A stretch of 9,076 nucleotides of DNA from NCBI GenBank assembly GCA_004552515.1, contig SFOF01000093.1, positions 1-9,076 of the forward strand, given 5' to 3'. The DNA is from Clostridiales bacterium (lineage in GTDB: Bacteria; Bacillota; Clostridia; Christensenellales; Aristaeellaceae). The position numbers and the translations under genes are program-made. Shown one piece after another: positions 1 to 6,979 of the stretch. A model generated the notes under the pieces. The model searched no databases. It saw nothing but the letters and a program-made list of their open reading frames with translations, and was not told the origin of the DNA. Each line of letters starts with the position of its first letter. Positions within the stretch are counted from its first letter, which is position 1.

Positions 1-40
1 CTTTGCCAAGGGCGTTCTGGTCGGCTCGATCAAGGCTTGA
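1..40 (+). CDS. C-terminal end of a carbohydrate ABC transporter permease (partial)
   Basis: Only the last 12 codons are present, in the frame beginning at base 2, reading FAKGVLVGSIKA and ending at TGA (38-40). This resembles the usual C-terminus of LplC/YtcP-type sugar permeases, which often end in a motif like KGVMVGSLKG (family knowledge, not a database match). Its position directly upstream of a solute-binding protein on the same strand fits a permease-then-binding-protein operon. With only 12 residues, no membrane segment or EAA loop can be checked, so the call rests on the tail motif and gene order. Confidence 0.6.
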   Translation, partial: FAKGVLVGSIKA

Positions 41-64
41 CGCGCCCCCTTCCCCTCGAATTTG

Positions 65-80
65 GGCGGCATGATCCGCC
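65..80 (+). other. Possible small intercistronic hairpin
   Basis: GGCGG (65-69) can pair with CCGCC (76-80) around a 6-base loop in the gap between the permease end and the binding protein. There is no T-tract after it, so it is not a terminator. Small stems in this position are known in some sugar transport operons to favour higher expression of the binding protein. Five pairs are easily met by chance in GC-rich DNA. Confidence 0.2.
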
Positions 81-113
81 TGAAGAGCGATAGATCCCCC
101 GCGAATAACAAAA

Positions 114-120
114 AGGAGGA
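114..120 (+). promoter_or_regulatory. Ribosome binding site for the solute-binding protein
   Basis: AGGAGGA lies 8 bases before the ATG at 129. It is a near-perfect anti-16S match at ideal spacing. It fixes the start codon and suggests strong translation, as expected for a binding protein made in excess over its permeases. Confidence 0.9.
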
Positions 121-128
121 ATCCCGTC

Positions 129-1688
129 ATGAAGAAACTCGTCACTCTGCTCCTGGTTCTCGCGCTGGCGCTGGGCTGCATCCCCGCCATGGCCGAGTCG
201 CTGCTCCCCTATGAGGGCGACGCCGTGACCTACGAGGGCTACACTGCCGATCTGGGCATCAAGGAAGACCGCGAATCCCCCGTCTATCAGGAATACAAGA
301 AGCTCCTGGGCAACGTGTCCATCGAGTGGTCGTCCGGCCCCTGGGCTGACTTCGACACCAAGACCTCCCTGTTCCTGAACACCGGCGACCTGCCGGACGT
401 CGTCTGGCTGCGCAATTCCTCGTCCGTCATCGCCAACTACGGCGACATGGGCTACTTCCTCAACTTCATGGACTATTTGGACTATATGCCCAATCTGAAG
501 TCCTACATCGACACCTATCCGCAGATCAAGAACATGATCAACAACAAGGGCGCGCTCTACTGCCTCAATGACATCGAGCCGAGCGACTATGTCGACGAGA
601 GCTTCTGGGTCAACAAGACCGAGCTGGCCAAGCTGGGCAAGGAAGTCCCCACCACCTGGGACGAGATGCTCGACTGCATGCGCGCCTACAAGCAGGCCAA
701 CCCCGAGGGAATGCCCTTCATCACCTACGGCTGGGGCGCTTCCTACTATATGTACGTCCTGGGCAGCATCAACAACGCCAAGACCGGCTTCTACTATGAC
801 GGCTCCAAGTGGACTCATTCCCTGCTGAGCGAGGATTCCAACCATCGCGACCTGATCGACATGATGCACACCATGTACGCCGAGGGTCTGCTGCACCCCG
901 AGTTCTCCACCATGTCCGATGAGCAGGCTCAGCAGTACATCCTCAACGGCAACTGGCTGTTCTCCTTCTGGTATCTCAACACCATCTACAACGAGATCTT
1001 CCTGGGCGAGGAGATCCCCTTTGAGTACGAGGCCATGTTCGCGCCCGCCCGTCATGAGGGCGACCAGCGCTACTCCGTCATCACCGTGCCCTATGACAAC
1101 ATCCCCGGCTGGGGCTACTTCGTCAACGCCGACGTGAAGAACCCCGAGCTGATCTGCTCCTATCTGGACACCGTCATCTCCAAGGACGCCTCCACGCTCT
1201 ACAACTGGGGCGTTAAGGATCTGACCTACACCGTGGATGAGAACGGCCGCCATCAGTACACCGCCGACTATCAGACCAGCGACGCCCGCAAGGCGGTCGG
1301 CGTGGGCAACTTCATGGACGTGCGCTACATCCAGTACAAGCAGCGCGAGACCGACTATGTCGGCGGCAGCGATTCTTCCCGCGCCGCGTACGACAAGATC
1401 ATCGGCGGCCTGCTGAGCGGCGAGCTGATCGGCATCCGCGCTCTGCGCGGCACCCCCAACTTCACCGCCGAGCAGAATGAGATCGTCGCCCGCAGCACCA
1501 CCCCGTTCAAGACCTACATCGACGAGAACGTCATGTCCTTCATCGACGGCACCCGCGATATGAGCGAATGGGATGCGTTCGTGGACGAGACGCTGGCTCT
1601 GGGCAACATGGACGAAGTCCTTGCCACCTATGAAGAGGCCGAGCAGGTGATCTACTCCACCGAGCGCCGCTACGTCAGCTACAACTAA
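129..1688 (+). CDS. Extracellular solute-binding protein of a sugar ABC transporter (LplA-type, family 1)
   Basis: A 519-residue secreted protein that would capture an oligosaccharide outside the membrane and deliver it to the permease pair encoded upstream. Residues 1-22 form a Sec signal peptide: two lysines, a long Leu/Ala/Val core, then A-M-A before Glu23. Cys17 inside the core gives a poor lipobox (A-L-G-C), so signal peptidase I cleavage after Ala22 seems more likely than lipidation, but a lipoprotein is not excluded. The mature part is rich in aromatic and acidic residues. It carries a hallmark of the large LplA-like branch, TGDLPDVVW near residue 93, followed by long aromatic-rich segments. 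The length of about 520 residues is typical of that branch, larger than maltose-type binding proteins. It stops at TAA, 12 bases before a strong terminator, so the transport operon ends here. Substrate unknown; plant or host glycan oligosaccharides are plausible for the family. Confidence 0.88.
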   Translation: MKKLVTLLLVLALALGCIPAMAESLLPYEGDAVTYEGYTADLGIKEDRESPVYQEYKKLLGNVSIEWSSGPWADFDTKTSLFLNTGDLPDVVWLRNSSSVIANYGDMGYFLNFMDYLDYMPNLKSYIDTYPQIKNMINNKGALYCLNDIEPSDYVDESFWVNKTELAKLGKEVPTTWDEMLDCMRAYKQANPEGMPFITYGWGASYYMYVLGSINNAKTGFYYDGSKWTHSLLSEDSNHRDLIDMMHTMYAEGLLHPEFSTMSDEQAQQYILNGNWLFSFWYLNTIYNEIFLGEEIPFEYEAMFAPARHEGDQRYSVITVPYDNIPGWGYFVNADVKNPELICSYLDTVISKDASTLYNWGVKDLTYTVDENGRHQYTADYQTSDARKAVGVGNFMDVRYIQYKQRETDYVGGSDSSRAAYDKIIGGLLSGELIGIRALRGTPNFTAEQNEIVARSTTPFKTYIDENVMSFIDGTRDMSEWDAFVDETLALGNMDEVLATYEEAEQVIYSTERRYVSYN

Positions 1689-1700
1689 TCCTCCCCATTG

Positions 1701-1738
1701 GGGCGGGCGGTCGATCGGCCGTCCGCCCTTGCTTTTTT
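1701..1738 (+). terminator. Intrinsic terminator of the sugar transport operon
   Basis: A 12-pair stem (1701-1712 with 1717-1728, two G-U pairs, GATC loop) is followed by TTGCTTTTTT (1729-1738). It begins 12 bases after the TAA of the binding protein gene. Stem strength and T-tract make this a confident Rho-independent terminator on the plus strand. Confidence 0.9.
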
Positions 1739-1757
1739 CCTCCGCCGCGTTTATACT
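1729..1757 (+). promoter_or_regulatory. Predicted sigma-A promoter for the 960-residue protein gene
   Basis: TTGCTT (1729-1734) matches the first three bases of the -35 consensus. TATACT (1752-1757) matches five of six -10 positions. The spacer is exactly 17 bases. Transcription would start near 1764, giving a leader of about 30 bases that holds the ribosome binding site. The -35 hexamer lies inside the T-tract of the upstream terminator. No operator was recognised. Confidence 0.6.
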
Positions 1758-1781
1758 GTCACTATCCCCAATATTCATTTC

Positions 1782-1787
1782 GGGAGG
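1782..1787 (+). promoter_or_regulatory. Ribosome binding site that sets the start at 1794
   Basis: GGGAGG lies 6 bases before the ATG at 1794. The open frame extends back to an ATG at 1698, but that start would lie inside the terminator stem region, has no Shine-Dalgarno sequence, and precedes the predicted promoter. The start at 1794 is therefore preferred. Confidence 0.8.
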
Positions 1788-1793
1788 CCGCCC

Positions 1794-4676
1794 ATGCGAA
1801 AGATTTATTCATCCTATCATCATCCGGAATCCTATCCCGAATATACCCGCCGCCTGATCCGCGCCACGACGCGCGAGACGCTGGAAAACACCATTCAGTT
1901 CATGTCCCTGCGCGCACTGCCGCAGGATGAAAACGGCGCGCTCACGGAGATCGACGCGGCGCTCGATCTGTACACAAAGCGCTTCGATCTGGGCAAGGTG
2001 TTCTGGATGCAGTGCAGCGCCGTGCAGGCAACCAATCTGCCCGAGTTCCTCGAGGCCGTCAAAAAGCGCGGGGGCTATGTGTTCGATCTGTGGGGCTTTG
2101 TGCCCGGCTCCTACAAAAAGGGGCTGCTCTGGGGCGAATATACCGTCACCGACGAGCAGCACGCGTGCTTCACCAGCCTGCTGGGCGATCGCTTTATCGG
2201 CTATGACAACGGCGAGCAGGACGGCCGCTACATCGGCTCCTACACGCCCACGCAGTGCCCCGCGCGGCAGGACAACGTGTTCCAGCAGCGCCGCTTCTAT
2301 GAGCATTTCGACGAGATGGGCGGCCAGCTCCATAACGCCACGACGGCGCTGTGCTCGCTCAACTACGTACACTTCTTCGCCCGCGAGCAGAACTGCTTCA
2401 TGCTGGGCGCGGAGACGGCGCAGGCCCTGCCCAACGCCAACCTCTGGTACGCCTACATCCGCGGCGCGGGCAAACAGTACGGCCTGTTGTGGTTCGGCAA
2501 CGCGTCGGTCTACAACCGCTTCAGCTGGAAGAGCTATGACATCGAGAGCAACGGCCTGGATCAGGAGGGCTACAGCTACGGCCCGACCGCCGGCACCAGC
2601 CTGTCGCTGCTGCGCCGATTGATGTACGTCGAATATCTCTACAATTCCGATATGCTCGGCTTTGAATCCGGCCTGATCACGACCAAAGCGTGCATGGACA
2701 GGGTGAACGCCGGCATTCCGCTCGAGCCGAACAAGACCAATTCCGACAAGAGCCTCTTTACCGGCGAGGACGCTGTGCTCGCGCCCATCGGCCAGATTCA
2801 GGCCGACTGCATCCGCTTCATTAAGGAGCGCGGCTATGCGGGCGTTATGGCCGTGCCCACGGCGGTTGTGCTCAACAGCGGCAACGGCTGGTGCGTTCCC
2901 CGCCACCTCTACACGCGAAACGTCTATCGCAGCTGGGGTCAAATGCCCTATCAGGACTGCGATCATCAGCTGCACGCGCTCTTTACGCTGCTCTATCCGG
3001 GCTATGAGGACTCCGGCTTTTTCCTCAACGAGCGCGGCTTCCTCACGCCCACGCCCTACGGCGATCAGGCCGACGTGCTCATGACCGACGCGCGCGCCGA
3101 GACGCTTCGGCAGTACAATCTCCTGCTGCTGGCCGGCTGGCAGAAGCTCGACCGCGAGCAGCTGGACAAGCTGGCCGCCTTCGCCGACAACGGCGGCACG
3201 ATCCTCGCCTTTGCGGGTCAGCTCGAGGACGCGCCGGAAGCGGCGGCGTTCTTCGGCGTAACCCGTCTGGGCAGCGCCGCTCTGCGCCGCGACGCGTTGG
3301 TTACGGACAGCGACGGCAGCGCTTATCGCGAACGCGCGCTGTCGGTCTACGCGGACGCGGCTCTGAGCGACGCGGACGTGCTCATGACCCTCGAGGACGG
3401 CACGCCCTTCGTCATTGCCCGCGCCGCCGGAAAGGGCCGCGCGCTGCTGGTGCTCTCGCCCTACGGTCTGGACGAAACCGAAAATCCCGCACCCGTGCGC
3501 AACATGGAGAACGTCAGCATCCCCCTGCGCCATGATCTGCTGGAGAGCGTCAAGGCGCTGCTGGGCAGGCTGATGGACGAGGAGCGGCTCGTGTCCATCG
3601 ACAATCCCGCGCTGCAAACCATCGTCAACATCCGCGACGAGCATACGCTGACCGTGACTGTGGTCAACAACGGCTTCTCTGCGGAAAGCTACCGCATCGA
3701 GTGCCTGTGCGGCCAGGAAATAAGCCGCCGCGAAATCGCCGTGCCCGATCTGGATCCCGCCACGCCCGGCTACTGGCCGATGTACACGCGCCCCTATCCG
3801 GCGCTGGACACGACCGACGAGGGCCGCGCGCTGATCGGCCCCGGCCAGATCGCCATGTGGGATATTGAATACGAGCCGGAGAAGGTCGCCTTCGTACACG
3901 AGGAACCGATGCGCGACCTGAGCGGCAACGTCTATGTTTCGCTGCGGCCTCACGGCATACTCATCGAGGAGCTGCTCAAAATGCCCGCGCTCAATCAGTA
4001 TTTTGCGGGCGTAAAGCTGGACGCGGCCTATGTGAGCGATCTGAGCCTGCGCCAGTGCGAGCAGGCCGGCGGCTGGCTCAGGCGGCGCGGCCTTGATGTA
4101 ATCGTCGATTTCGCGTCCGTGCTGGATCACTATCCGCATCTGTCGCTCATTCGCAATATGCCCGAGCGTCAGGACGCCAAGCTCCAGTGGATAGACGGCA
4201 TCATGGCGAACGCGGCGGCGCTGGGCGCGAAGCGCATTCTCCTGAACCACCACCGCAACGCCGAAAACCACCTCACGCCAGCCGAAGCGGCGGAGCATAT
4301 GCGCGCGGCGATCGACGCGCTCAGCGCCATAGCGGAAAAACACGGCCTGACCGTCATGATGACCAACGCGCTGCCCAACGCCATCGAGGGGCGCGTCGAG
4401 CATGTCGAGCGCGATGCGGCGCATCCCGCCGCGCTCAATCTGGCGCACTGCCTGCTGTGCGGCGACATTCCGACCGGCGCACAGCTGGAAAACGCGCGCG
4501 CCCTGCTGCTCAGCGCGCCGCTGACGGACGATTTCGGCCAGCTGATCGACGCGCACGCGCCGCTTCATGACAGCCCGCTCGCCCCGCGCGTCGCCGCCCT
4601 GCTGCGCGGCCTTGCGCTCGATCAATATGATTTTGTCTGCCTGGACGGCGATTACACGCGCTTTGACGAGATGTAG
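1794..4676 (+). CDS. Cytoplasmic multidomain putative glycoside hydrolase with C-terminal sugar isomerase-like barrel
   Basis: 960 residues from the ATG with a good ribosome binding site; no signal peptide, so probably cytoplasmic. Residues about 1-400 look like a glycoside-hydrolase-type barrel: many aromatic residues and glutamates in loop-like contexts (GYDNGEQDGRY around Glu141, GFESG around Glu291), which are candidates for catalytic acids. Residues about 405-595 resemble the amidotransferase-like alpha/beta domain found after beta-galactosidase-type barrels (YNLLLLAGWQKLDREQLDKL followed by NGGTILAF). Residues about 598-700 are beta-rich. Residues about 715-960 resemble the xylose isomerase-like or AP endonuclease-type sugar phosphate isomerase barrel (DVIVDFASVLDHY, ALGAKRILLNHH, IAEKHGLTVMM). 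The position after the transport genes suggests it acts on the imported sugar. I cannot name the family. The frame continues for 11 codons past the TAG stop, so the natural C-terminus may be longer. The domain split is by eye and should be treated as a hypothesis. Confidence 0.8.
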   Translation: MRKIYSSYHHPESYPEYTRRLIRATTRETLENTIQFMSLRALPQDENGALTEIDAALDLYTKRFDLGKVFWMQCSAVQATNLPEFLEAVKKRGGYVFDLWGFVPGSYKKGLLWGEYTVTDEQHACFTSLLGDRFIGYDNGEQDGRYIGSYTPTQCPARQDNVFQQRRFYEHFDEMGGQLHNATTALCSLNYVHFFAREQNCFMLGAETAQALPNANLWYAYIRGAGKQYGLLWFGNASVYNRFSWKSYDIESNGLDQEGYSYGPTAGTSLSLLRRLMYVEYLYNSDMLGFESGLITTKACMDRVNAGIPLEPNKTNSDKSLFTGEDAVLAPIGQIQADCIRFIKERGYAGVMAVPTAVVLNSGNGWCVPRHLYTRNVYRSWGQMPYQDCDHQLHALFTLLYPGYEDSGFFLNERGFLTPTPYGDQADVLMTDARAETLRQYNLLLLAGWQKLDREQLDKLAAFADNGGTILAFAGQLEDAPEAAAFFGVTRLGSAALRRDALVTDSDGSAYRERALSVYADAALSDADVLMTLEDGTPFVIARAAGKGRALLVLSPYGLDETENPAPVRNMENVSIPLRHDLLESVKALLGRLMDEERLVSIDNPALQTIVNIRDEHTLTVTVVNNGFSAESYRIECLCGQEISRREIAVPDLDPATPGYWPMYTRPYPALDTTDEGRALIGPGQIAMWDIEYEPEKVAFVHEEPMRDLSGNVYVSLRPHGILIEELLKMPALNQYFAGVKLDAAYVSDLSLRQCEQAGGWLRRRGLDVIVDFASVLDHYPHLSLIRNMPERQDAKLQWIDGIMANAAALGAKRILLNHHRNAENHLTPAEAAEHMRAAIDALSAIAEKHGLTVMMTNALPNAIEGRVEHVERDAAHPAALNLAHCLLCGDIPTGAQLENARALLLSAPLTDDFGQLIDAHAPLHDSPLAPRVAALLRGLALDQYDFVCLDGDYTRFDEM

Positions 4677-4728
4677 CTCGACCGGCTCTGGCTGACCGAA
4701 GCCGCAAAGTAAGCCATTATTGCATAGC

Positions 4729-4781
4729 AAAAGCGCTCGTCCCAGGGCCGCGCATGGGCCGCCGGGACGAGCGCCTTTGTT
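4729..4781. terminator. Bidirectional intrinsic terminator between convergent operons
   Basis: A perfect 11-base inverted repeat, GCGCTCGTCCC (4733-4743) and GGGACGAGCGC (4764-4774), encloses a smaller GGCC/GGCC inner stem. On the plus strand CTTTGTT follows the stem. On the minus strand the stem is followed by TTTT (the AAAA at 4729-4732). It lies between the end of the 960-residue protein gene and the TAG of the last pilus gene, and probably ends both transcripts. Confidence 0.85.
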
Positions 4782-5405
4782 CTATTCAAATGTCTGCACG
4801 CGGTTGAGCCGCACTGTCACGCGCTGCCGCCCGCCGTAGGTGCAGGTGAACAGCGTCAGATCGTAATCGCTGCCGGTCATGGCGGCCACGTCGCCGCGCT
4901 CCAGTGTTTCCTGCGCGGCCACGACATAGCGATAGATCACGCCGTCCGCATCGATGAACTGCACCGTATCGCCGATTTCCAAATCCCTGATCCCGCCGAA
5001 ATGCCGCGCGTAGTTGTGCGCCAGTATGACCAGCGAATCGTCGTAGACGCTGCCCCAGTAGCGGCAGGGCGCAATGCGCAGCCGCTCATAGCTCCAGTCG
5101 CTCATCACCGGCAGCGTCAGCCCCAGCGTGGGCAGCTCGAGATAGCCGATATACGCCTGCCCCTCGATTTCCAGCGTGGGCATGGCGCGCGGCACGTCCG
5201 TCTGCGTTTCGTCAGAGTGCGGCGCGGCGGTCGCCCCCGTCTGAGCCTCCTCCGCCAGTGCTTCCCGAAGCTGCGCAAGCACGGCGGCCGATTCGCCGCC
5301 CGCCTGAGCTTCCTCCCGATGGTTTTCATAGAGCAGAAAGCCCGCGCCCGCCATCAGCAGCACGCCCAGCAGCATACAGATCAGCCCGATGATTCGTCTA
5401 GCCAT
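4782..5405 (-). CDS. Second sortase, TLFTCTY type (class not assigned)
   Basis: 207 residues. Residues about 5-26 form one N-terminal membrane anchor, followed by a polar Ala/Glu/Gln-rich linker to about residue 75, then a sortase fold. The catalytic set is visible: His130 in LAHNY, Cys188 in LTLFTCTYGG, and Arg195 (seven residues after the Cys; Arg193 is an alternative). There is no C-terminal membrane helix, unlike the class C enzyme next door. The TCTY active site recalls class B sortases, but the protein is short and the class is uncertain. The start overlaps the LPQTG gene by 8 bases, and a GAGGA site lies 6 bases upstream, suggesting translational coupling. It is the last gene of the pilus operon and stops at TAG just before the terminator. 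Likely roles are attaching the pilus or the LPQTG protein to the cell wall, or processing that protein specifically; the choice is inference. Confidence 0.88.
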   Translation of the reverse strand: MARRIIGLICMLLGVLLMAGAGFLLYENHREEAQAGGESAAVLAQLREALAEEAQTGATAAPHSDETQTDVPRAMPTLEIEGQAYIGYLELPTLGLTLPVMSDWSYERLRIAPCRYWGSVYDDSLVILAHNYARHFGGIRDLEIGDTVQFIDADGVIYRYVVAAQETLERGDVAAMTGSDYDLTLFTCTYGGRQRVTVRLNRVQTFE

Positions 5406-6069
5406 GGCGCTTCCTCGAAAAGAACACGATCCAACCGCACACGAACAGCGCCAGTCCCGCGGCGGCCATGGCCAGCACGGGCCAGAGCAGCAGGCCGGTC
5501 TGCGGCAGATGCGGCTCGTCCGGCGGCGCGGTCGGCTGCGGCGTGGGCGTGGGGACGATCGTGCGCTCCGCCTTGGGGCGCGCGGTCACGCTGTACGTCC
5601 AGTCCGCATGATCGCCGGCCATGGGCATGGAGACGAGGAACGCCGTCATGCGCTCATAGCCGTAATCGCTTTCGGGCGCTTTCTGCATGATCAGATACAG
5701 CCCGCAGGCGACGTTTTCAAACGCCGCGCGGCCCTGAGCGTCCGCCGTCCGCTCAGTGCAGGGCAAATCACGCGCGTCGGCATACTCGGCCAGCGCGGCG
5801 GCCAGACCGCTCTGCGAAAGATCGTCCAGCGACGCGCCGCTTTCCGCAAAATCGTCTGTCAGGTCAAAGCGCAGATTGTTGTCGCGGATCGCCGCCTCGC
5901 CCACGCGATAGAGCCGGAACACGCCGTCCGGTATCGCCGCGCCGTCGGTATCCTTCATCTCGAGCGCGATTGCGCCCGTTTTGTTCAGATCAAGCGCATC
6001 CGCGCGCGCGGCGCACAGGCTCACAAGCAGCGCCAGCACCAGCGCCATGCGCATGATTTTCCTCTTCAT
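5398..6069 (-). CDS. Small LPQTG minor pilin (possible basal pilin)
   Basis: 223 residues. A signal peptide (1 to about 25, ending A-D-A) precedes one pilin-like beta domain (about 27-168), a Pro/Thr-rich stalk (about 171-187) and a full sorting signal: LPQTG at 188-192, hydrophobic helix, and tail SRKRHG. The domain carries GLYLI near 123 and ends with WTYSVTARPK (157-166). That sequence matches the shape of the canonical pilin motif WxxxVxVYPK, with Lys166 as the candidate residue for isopeptide linkage. A short LPXTG protein with a Pro-rich stalk between two sortase genes fits a basal or ancillary pilin. It starts 5 bases after the last base of the upstream sortase stop (4 bases between the genes), with AGGAG 8 bases before the ATG, and overlaps the next gene by 8 bases. 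It stops at TAG. Whether it sits at the base, along the shaft or forms its own fibre cannot be decided from sequence. Confidence 0.82.
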   Translation of the reverse strand: MKRKIMRMALVLALLVSLCAARADALDLNKTGAIALEMKDTDGAAIPDGVFRLYRVGEAAIRDNNLRFDLTDDFAESGASLDDLSQSGLAAALAEYADARDLPCTERTADAQGRAAFENVACGLYLIMQKAPESDYGYERMTAFLVSMPMAGDHADWTYSVTARPKAERTIVPTPTPQPTAPPDEPHLPQTGLLLWPVLAMAAAGLALFVCGWIVFFSRKRHG

Positions 6070-6073
6070 GACA

Positions 6074-6907
6074 CTATCTCCTATTCCGATATTTCACCAG
6101 CAGAACGACGAGCAGCGACAGCAGCATCGGCGCGGCGACAGCCGGCGTGACCACCAGCGGATCGATCTGCACCATGTCCGCCGGCACATGAATGGCGGGC
6201 TTTTCGGCGGCGTTTTCAATGCGCCGACCGCGCACGAGCAGTCGCTGGGTGTTGATGCCATAGGGCGTGCAGGTGAGCAGCGTGCAAAAGTCCGCGCCCT
6301 CCTCGATGGCCAGCGCGTCCACCGCGTCGGGATTGACGATCAGTATCTGATCAACCTCATAGGTTATGAGCCGGTTGAGCACGGTGATTTTGAACGTGTC
6401 GCCCAGCTTGAGCTTGTCCAGATCGGTAAACAGCCGCGCGCTGGGCAGACCACGATGCGCCGAGAGCACGCAGTGCGTCCCCGCGCCGCCCACCGGCAGG
6501 CTGCTGCCCTCCAGATGCCCCACGGCCACATTGAGCACCGCCGCGTCCGTGCCGTGATAGATGGGCAGCTCCACGCCGATCGCATCGATGTCGATATAGC
6601 CCATAACGCCCGTGCCGCCCACATTGAGCAGATCGGCATAGGCCGTCAGGCCGGTATTCTCAGAAAGCCGCCTGTAATCAGCCAGCGGAAAGGAGAGCGC
6701 CGCCAGCGCTTCATTATAGGCGTCCGCCTGATCGAAATACGCGCTGTAGTCCTTCTCGGTCATGTCGGTCAGCGTCTCTTCATATGCGCCGATGGCCCGC
6801 GTCTGGTGCAGCGAGTTCCAGTAGTCGCTGACCGTCGGATAAAGCAGCAGGCAGACGCCCGCCAGAAACACCGCCACCAGCACAATCGTCGATAAATGCT
6901 TTTTCAT
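6074..6907 (-). CDS. srtC: Class C sortase (pilin polymerase)
   Basis: 277 residues. The enzyme cleaves LPXTG-type signals of pilin subunits and joins the Thr to a Lys of the next subunit, building the shaft outside the membrane. Features seen: an N-terminal membrane helix (about 5-24); the class C signature LPIYHGT (114-120) and GHLEGSSLPVGG (130-141); His151 in SAHRGLP; Cys213 in TLLTCTPYGIN; Arg222 in QRLLVRG; and a C-terminal membrane helix (about 255-271) with a basic tail, typical of class C. The usual DP-aromatic lid motif is not evident in the region before LLNVGG (residues 71-92), where SFPLADYRRLS is found instead. The start is supported by GGAG 7 bases upstream. It is separated from the backbone pilin gene by a structured gap with two hairpins. 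The stop is TAG. Confidence 0.93.
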   Translation of the reverse strand: MKKHLSTIVLVAVFLAGVCLLLYPTVSDYWNSLHQTRAIGAYEETLTDMTEKDYSAYFDQADAYNEALAALSFPLADYRRLSENTGLTAYADLLNVGGTGVMGYIDIDAIGVELPIYHGTDAAVLNVAVGHLEGSSLPVGGAGTHCVLSAHRGLPSARLFTDLDKLKLGDTFKITVLNRLITYEVDQILIVNPDAVDALAIEEGADFCTLLTCTPYGINTQRLLVRGRRIENAAEKPAIHVPADMVQIDPLVVTPAVAAPMLLSLLVVLLVKYRNRR

Positions 6908-6923
6908 GCTCCAACTCCGCTTC

Positions 6924-6977
6924 CGGTATGCCCTTCTGAAGAAAGCATGGACGCGCTTTCCTCAGAGCGGCATACCG
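6924..6977 (-). repeat. Long imperfect inverted repeat (54-nt RNA hairpin) upstream of the class C sortase
   Basis: CGGTATGCC (6924-6932) pairs with GGCATACCG (6969-6977). The arms continue inward: TCTGA with TCAGA, then GAAAGC (6941-6946) with GCTTTC (6955-6960), around an 8-base loop (6947-6954). In the minus-strand transcript this gives 9 pairs, a 2x2 internal loop, then about 12 pairs including one G-U. No T-tract follows on either strand, so it is not a standard terminator. It ends 16 bases before the sortase start codon, close to its ribosome binding site. A role in mRNA processing, stability or reduced sortase expression is inferred. Confidence 0.75.
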
Positions 6978-6979
6978 CC

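Noticed and set aside
62..94. Possible promoter TTGGGC plus GATAGA before the binding protein gene
   Set aside because: The -10 matches only three of six positions and the spacer is about 21 bases. Read-through from the permease gene explains expression better.
30..1778. A 582-residue open frame on the minus strand opposite the binding protein gene
   Set aside because: Same antisense effect. It crosses the terminator and the permease end, and its Val/Gly/Asp/His-rich sequence has no recognisable domain.
4674..4712. TAG as a pyrrolysine or recoded sense codon
   Set aside because: Three other genes in the window (4782, 5398 and 6074 ends) stop at TAG, and no pylT-like tRNA or downstream hairpin of that type is seen. 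A simple nonsense change or natural end is more economical.
1809..4730. A 973-residue open frame on the minus strand opposite the large enzyme gene
   Set aside because: It is an antisense shadow: the GC-rich codon pattern of the real gene suppresses stops in this frame. The product is a monotonous Ala/Val/Gln/Arg/Glu mixture with no domain and no ribosome binding site.
6924..6977. Intrinsic terminator reading of the long hairpin
   Set aside because: Neither strand has a T-run after the stem, and the sortase gene follows at once, so full termination is unlikely.
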